This document shows positions 60,837 through 64,000 of a DNA stretch of 64,000 nucleotides, piece by piece. Numbering within the stretch: position 1 is the stretch's first letter; the number at the start of each line of letters is the position of its first letter. Both the position numbers and the translations under genes were made by a program. This stretch comes from Mesotoga sp. Brook.08.105.5.1. GTDB taxonomy: Bacteria; Thermotogota; Thermotogae; Petrotogales; Kosmotogaceae. The notes beneath the pieces are model-generated. The model saw only the letters and a program-made list of their open reading frames with translations, was not told where the DNA came from and searched no databases. The stretch spans positions 1 to 64,000 of the forward strand of contig NZ_AYTW01000011.1 of assembly GCF_002752635.1 (NCBI RefSeq), given 5' to 3'.

Positions 60837-62024
60837 GTGAGCGAGCTCTTTAACAAAGAAGAATTCCTGAAAGGATTGATAAAGAGACTGCACGAAAATC
60901 CGGATAACATCGAGAGCATAAGGGGAGATTTCATGAAAGTTGTGAGGGAATTAACCCCCTTCGAAATCGCACAGGTAGAGCAGAAGCTCGTAGAAGAGGG
61001 GATGCCGCCCGAAAGTATACAGCTTATGTGCAACGTTCATCTCGACGTATTTAAGGAGGCGTTGGACGAAGACGATATCAATGTTGAGCCCTGGCATCCT
61101 CTCCACATTCTGATAGAAGAGCATAGAGACATCCTTAACAAGTCTAAGGCGCTGCGGGATGTCGCGTCCAAGATCGGCAGAGGGAAGTATGGAGAAGAAG
61201 AGGTCAAGCGACTATCTTCGCTGATTGATTATTTTGAACTTGTTGAATCGTATTTCTCTAAAGAAGAGAATGTCCTTTTCCCGTATCTTGAAAGACACGG
61301 CCTCGTTCAACCACCTGCGATAATGTGGAAGGAACACGATGAAGTGAGAGAACTGAGGAGGAAATTAGGAAATGCAATCAGGAATCTGAAGGATGTGCAA
61401 AGCAATACAAACGAATTGGCAATAGGTATTGCAGAGATCTTTTCAAACCATATCTATAAGGAACACAAGATACTCTTCCCCTCTTCGCTCAAACTGCTTT
61501 CCGAGAAAGAGTGGGAGGAAGTCAGAACTCAGTTCGACGAGATTGGATACTTCGCTTTCGAGCCAATGCCTTTTACTCCATCGGCGGTCGAACCTGAAGA
61601 GCAGAGTGTCGAAGGCCTTGTGAACCTGGGAAGCGGTTTCTTGAAAGTCGACCAGCTCAGGATACTTCTTAACAACCTTCCATTCGACATTACTTACGTT
61701 GACGAAGACGATGTAGTTCGATATTTCAGCGAAGGAAAGGAAAGAATATTCACAAGGACGAGAGCGATAATCGGCAGAAAGGTTCAGAACTGCCATCCTC
61801 AGAAGAGTGCCCATATTGTTGAGAAGATTCTTTCTGACTTCAAGAGTGGAACAAGAGACGTTGCTCAATTCTGGCTTAACCTCGAACCTAAAATGGTTCA
61901 TATAAGATACTTTGCGTTGAGAGACAACGACGGGAAGTACGCGGGTACGCTCGAGGTCACTCAGGAGATATCTGAAATCAGGGCACTTGAAGGCGAGAAG
62001 AGGATCTACGATCCTCTGGACTAG
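60837..62024 (+). CDS. DUF438/hemerythrin/PAS protein
   Basis: A 395-residue protein: a DUF438 domain (about 1-75), a hemerythrin HHE-type four-helix domain (about 85-225, with HILIEEHRDIL, YFSKEENVLFPYLERHG, MWKEHDEVREL and YKEHKILFPSS supplying His/Glu ligands for a di-iron site), and a C-terminal PAS-like domain (about 270-385). Such proteins are linked to sensing or repair under nitrosative or oxidative stress. GTG start behind GGAGGTGAAGAA. The Crp/Fnr-type palindrome upstream supports stress-responsive control. Confidence 0.9.
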   Translation: MSELFNKEEFLKGLIKRLHENPDNIESIRGDFMKVVRELTPFEIAQVEQKLVEEGMPPESIQLMCNVHLDVFKEALDEDDINVEPWHPLHILIEEHRDILNKSKALRDVASKIGRGKYGEEEVKRLSSLIDYFELVESYFSKEENVLFPYLERHGLVQPPAIMWKEHDEVRELRRKLGNAIRNLKDVQSNTNELAIGIAEIFSNHIYKEHKILFPSSLKLLSEKEWEEVRTQFDEIGYFAFEPMPFTPSAVEPEEQSVEGLVNLGSGFLKVDQLRILLNNLPFDITYVDEDDVVRYFSEGKERIFTRTRAIIGRKVQNCHPQKSAHIVEKILSDFKSGTRDVAQFWLNLEPKMVHIRYFALRDNDGKYAGTLEVTQEISEIRALEGEKRIYDPLD

Positions 62025-62111
62025 CAAAGGCGAAATTCGAAAACCAGGCGCAGATATTGTAGAATAGAGTGTACCTACAGTAATCTTCAATTTTCTTTCG
62101 GAGGTAACGCG

Positions 62112-63239
62112 ATGATTCGCAGAGAGATTGGAAATACGGGAGAGAAAGTATCTGCCCTGGGATTCGGTTGTATGAGACTCCCAACGCTCGACGAGCAGTC
62201 TATAGATGTTGAGGAAGCTACGAGAATGCTTAGGTTCGCTGTCGACAATGGTGTTGATTATGTCGACACCGCCTGGGGATATCATAATGGCCAGAGCGAA
62301 CCCTTTGTCGGACAAGCTCTTCAAAATGGCTACAGAGAGAAGGTTAATCTTGCAACCAAACTTCCGAGTTGGTTGATCAAGAGCAGGGAAGACATGGACT
62401 ACTATCTCAATGAACAGTTGAAGCGTTTGAGAACTGACGTGATCGACTTCTACCTAATACATTCCCTAAACAAGAGATTCTGGAAGAATCTCACCGAACA
62501 CGATATCTTCGATTTCATGGATTCCTCCCTTTCCAGCGGAAGAATCAAACATATCGGGTTCTCTTTTCACGACACTATAGATGTTTTCAAGGAGATCATC
62601 GATTCCTACGATTGGGAGTTTTGTCAGATTCAGTACAACTTCCTGGATACAGAGCATCAGGCGGGCTTTGAAGGCCTGAAATATGCGGCCGGTAAGGGGA
62701 TAGGAATCGTTGTTATGGAACCTCTTCGTGGAGGGAAGCTCGCATCAAATGTACGGGAGGATATCCTTTCAATTTGGCGGTCTACAGGGATTGAGAGATC
62801 GCCTGCCGCCTGGGCGCTTAGATGGGTCTGGAATGATCCTGCCGTTGGTGTTGTGCTCAGCGGGATGTCGAACATGGATCAGGTTAAGGAGAATATCGCA
62901 ACGGCCAGAGAGGCTCTTCCCGATTCCTTGTCTGCTTCAGAACTTGCTATCGTCGAAAGGGTCAGCGAAGAATACAAAAAGAGTATAAGAGTGAACTGTA
63001 CCGGCTGCAATTATTGCATGCCATGCCCTAACGGTGTGGCGATTCCAAGTTGTCTGGAGTTCTTCAATGATGCATACATGTTTGACAGCATCGAGGACCA
63101 CAAGAATGCCTATTTGAGATTAATCAAGGAAGAGAGTAGAGCCTCGAACTGCATCGAGTGTGGACGTTGCGAAGAGCTCTGTCCTCAGGGAATTCCGATA
63201 ATCGAGAGTCTCAAGGAAGTTGCTGCGCTCTTCGAATAG
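62112..63239 (+). CDS. Aldo/keto reductase with C-terminal [4Fe-4S] motifs
   Basis: A 375-residue protein. Residues 1-280 are an aldo/keto reductase barrel with Asp/Tyr in VDTAWGYHNG, Lys in ATKLPSW and His in YLIHSLN, the catalytic tetrad. The tail carries CTGCNYCMPCP and CIECGRCEELCP, the ferredoxin-like ending of the YgjR/TM1183-like Fe-S AKR group, although spacing is not the strict CxxCxxCxxxCP form in the first motif. The substrate is unknown. ATG follows GGAGGTAACGCG. The DUF438 gene ends 87 bases before it. Confidence 0.9.
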   Translation: MIRREIGNTGEKVSALGFGCMRLPTLDEQSIDVEEATRMLRFAVDNGVDYVDTAWGYHNGQSEPFVGQALQNGYREKVNLATKLPSWLIKSREDMDYYLNEQLKRLRTDVIDFYLIHSLNKRFWKNLTEHDIFDFMDSSLSSGRIKHIGFSFHDTIDVFKEIIDSYDWEFCQIQYNFLDTEHQAGFEGLKYAAGKGIGIVVMEPLRGGKLASNVREDILSIWRSTGIERSPAAWALRWVWNDPAVGVVLSGMSNMDQVKENIATAREALPDSLSASELAIVERVSEEYKKSIRVNCTGCNYCMPCPNGVAIPSCLEFFNDAYMFDSIEDHKNAYLRLIKEESRASNCIECGRCEELCPQGIPIIESLKEVAALFE

Positions 63240-63299
63240 AGTTTCCGTTAGAAAAGCCATCTGTTTCTTATAGAGCTGCTATTTTCCTTACGGGTGCTA

Positions 63300-63305
63300 T
63301 ATAAT
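63300..63305 (+). promoter_or_regulatory. -10 element upstream of glmU
   Basis: TATAAT, 51 bases before the glmU start. The -35 is not distinct. The leader carries GGGGAGGTAG as ribosome site. Confidence 0.4.
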
Positions 63306-63355
63306 TGTGCCGTATTCATACATCCAATAGAGACCTCTCGGGGAGGTAGTTGTTT

Positions 63356-64000
63356 ATGACTGGAATAATACTTGCTGCTGGTCAGGGAAAGAGAATGAAG
63401 TCAAGACTTCCAAAAGTTATTCACAGGATCATCGATAGACCTATGATCAATTGGGTTGCCGCTTCCCTGAGAAGGGCAGGCGTAGACAGGATAGTTGTCG
63501 TAACGGGTTTTGAAGCGGATAGAGTAGAAGCTGTCCTCGATGAAGATGTTCTCTCTGTCAGGCAGATCCCTCAGCTCGGCACCGGGCATGCGGTTATGAC
63601 GGCGGCCGAATACCTCGATGACGAAGAGGTCGTCGTTTTAGCTGGAGACGAACCTTTGGTGAGAGTTTCCACTCTGGAAAAGCTAATTTTGACTAGAAGA
63701 AATGGTGATTATGATGTTGTCTTTCTCACTATGAAACCTGCAGATCCCACCGGCTATGGAAGAGTCGTGAAAACCGGAGACAAGATCAGAATAGTTGAAC
63801 ACAGGGACGCCGATCAAGAGACGAGAAAGATAGATGAAGTGAACACGGCAATTTACGCGTTTAAGGGAAGCTTTCTCAGAGATGCAGTTAAAAGATTGTC
63901 TAATGACAATGATCAGAAGGAGTACTATCTTACCGATACGGTGGCGATGGCTGAAAGGGCAGATACTATCGTTGTAGAAGATACGGATGAAGTTCTTGGC
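63356..64000 (+). CDS. glmU: Bifunctional GlmU, N-terminal uridylyltransferase part
   Basis: The frame runs 215 codons to the window end without a stop. It opens MTGIILAAGQGKRMKSRLPKV, the pyrophosphorylase signature, with QLGTGHAVM and VVVLAGDEPLV, and later GYGRVVK and EVNTAIYAF. This is the GlmU uridylyltransferase domain, which makes UDP-GlcNAc from GlcNAc-1-phosphate. The C-terminal acetyltransferase left-handed helix would lie beyond the edge, so bifunctionality is assumed from the family. Confidence 0.9.
   Translation, partial: MTGIILAAGQGKRMKSRLPKVIHRIIDRPMINWVAASLRRAGVDRIVVVTGFEADRVEAVLDEDVLSVRQIPQLGTGHAVMTAAEYLDDEEVVVLAGDEPLVRVSTLEKLILTRRNGDYDVVFLTMKPADPTGYGRVVKTGDKIRIVEHRDADQETRKIDEVNTAIYAFKGSFLRDAVKRLSNDNDQKEYYLTDTVAMAERADTIVVEDTDEVLG

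Noticed and set aside
61443-62324. 293-codon open frame on the minus strand opposite the DUF438 and aldo/keto reductase genes
   Set aside because: It lies antisense to two well-supported genes and their junction. The translation has no recognisable family and no ribosome site. It is a shadow frame.

Overview
The window looks like a chromosomal segment of a mesophilic member of the Thermotogota, most like Mesotoga/Kosmotogaceae. This is inferred from protein character only (DUF362 protein, protein disulfide oxidoreductase next to thioredoxin reductase, Thermotoga-like RNase Z, sugar ABC operons without their own ATPase, TTG/GTG starts behind strong GGAGG sites). No rRNA or tRNA gene was recognised.

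Layout. 1-588: 5' part of a transposase gene. 1.07-12.4 kb (+): TPR protein, GNAT acetyltransferase, D-2-hydroxyacid dehydrogenase, a CHASE/HD-GYP c-di-GMP phosphodiesterase, then a run that looks like a polyprenyl-phosphate glycosylation module (UbiA-type phosphoribosyltransferase-like enzyme, small DMT flippase-like protein, DUF362, two paralogous polytopic membrane proteins) and a predicted outer-membrane protein. 12.4-29.2 kb (-): surE, then a 14-gene, nearly gapless cluster. Its enzymes match the anaerobic purine/uric-acid degradation set known from the E. coli yge/ygf region and gut bacteria: YgeY, YgeW, HyuA, SsnA, a PreA-like oxidoreductase, a threonine-synthase-like PLP enzyme, molybdenum-hydroxylase subunits and a MocA-like protein. 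A solute-binding protein and a fused double permease end the cluster. A divergent ABC ATPase with degenerate catalytic motifs faces it across a shared control region.

30.4-36.9 kb: glycerophosphodiesterase, MFS transporter, a UgpB/A/E-like sugar ABC operon whose binding-protein gene is broken by a 64-bp duplication-type insertion, and two flavoproteins. 37-43.4 kb (+): rpsF-ssb-rpsR-rplI, RNase Z, NfeD/SPFH pair, and a PDO-thioredoxin reductase pair under a CsoR/CstR-like operator. 43.5-54.8 kb: LD-carboxypeptidase, IS256-family remnant, amino-acid ABC operon behind a terminator/antiterminator leader, deoxynucleoside kinase, small secreted proteins, glycerate kinase, and another sugar ABC operon. 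55-60.8 kb: long non-coding stretches with other genes between them. 60.8-64 kb: DUF438/hemerythrin/PAS protein behind a perfect Crp/Fnr-type palindrome, an Fe-S aldo/keto reductase and the start of glmU.

The most unusual structures are non-coding. Five arrays (44.5, 55.1, 59.9, 60.3 and 60.6 kb) consist of a constant 9-nt linker alternating with hairpins whose arms differ in sequence but stay self-complementary. Four of them share a conserved flank on one side, and those at 59.9-60.7 kb are inverted relative to the one at 55 kb. I do not recognise this repeat class. The best candidate for a variant metabolic system is the purine cluster, where expected enzymes appear replaced and the transporter is of an unexpected family.
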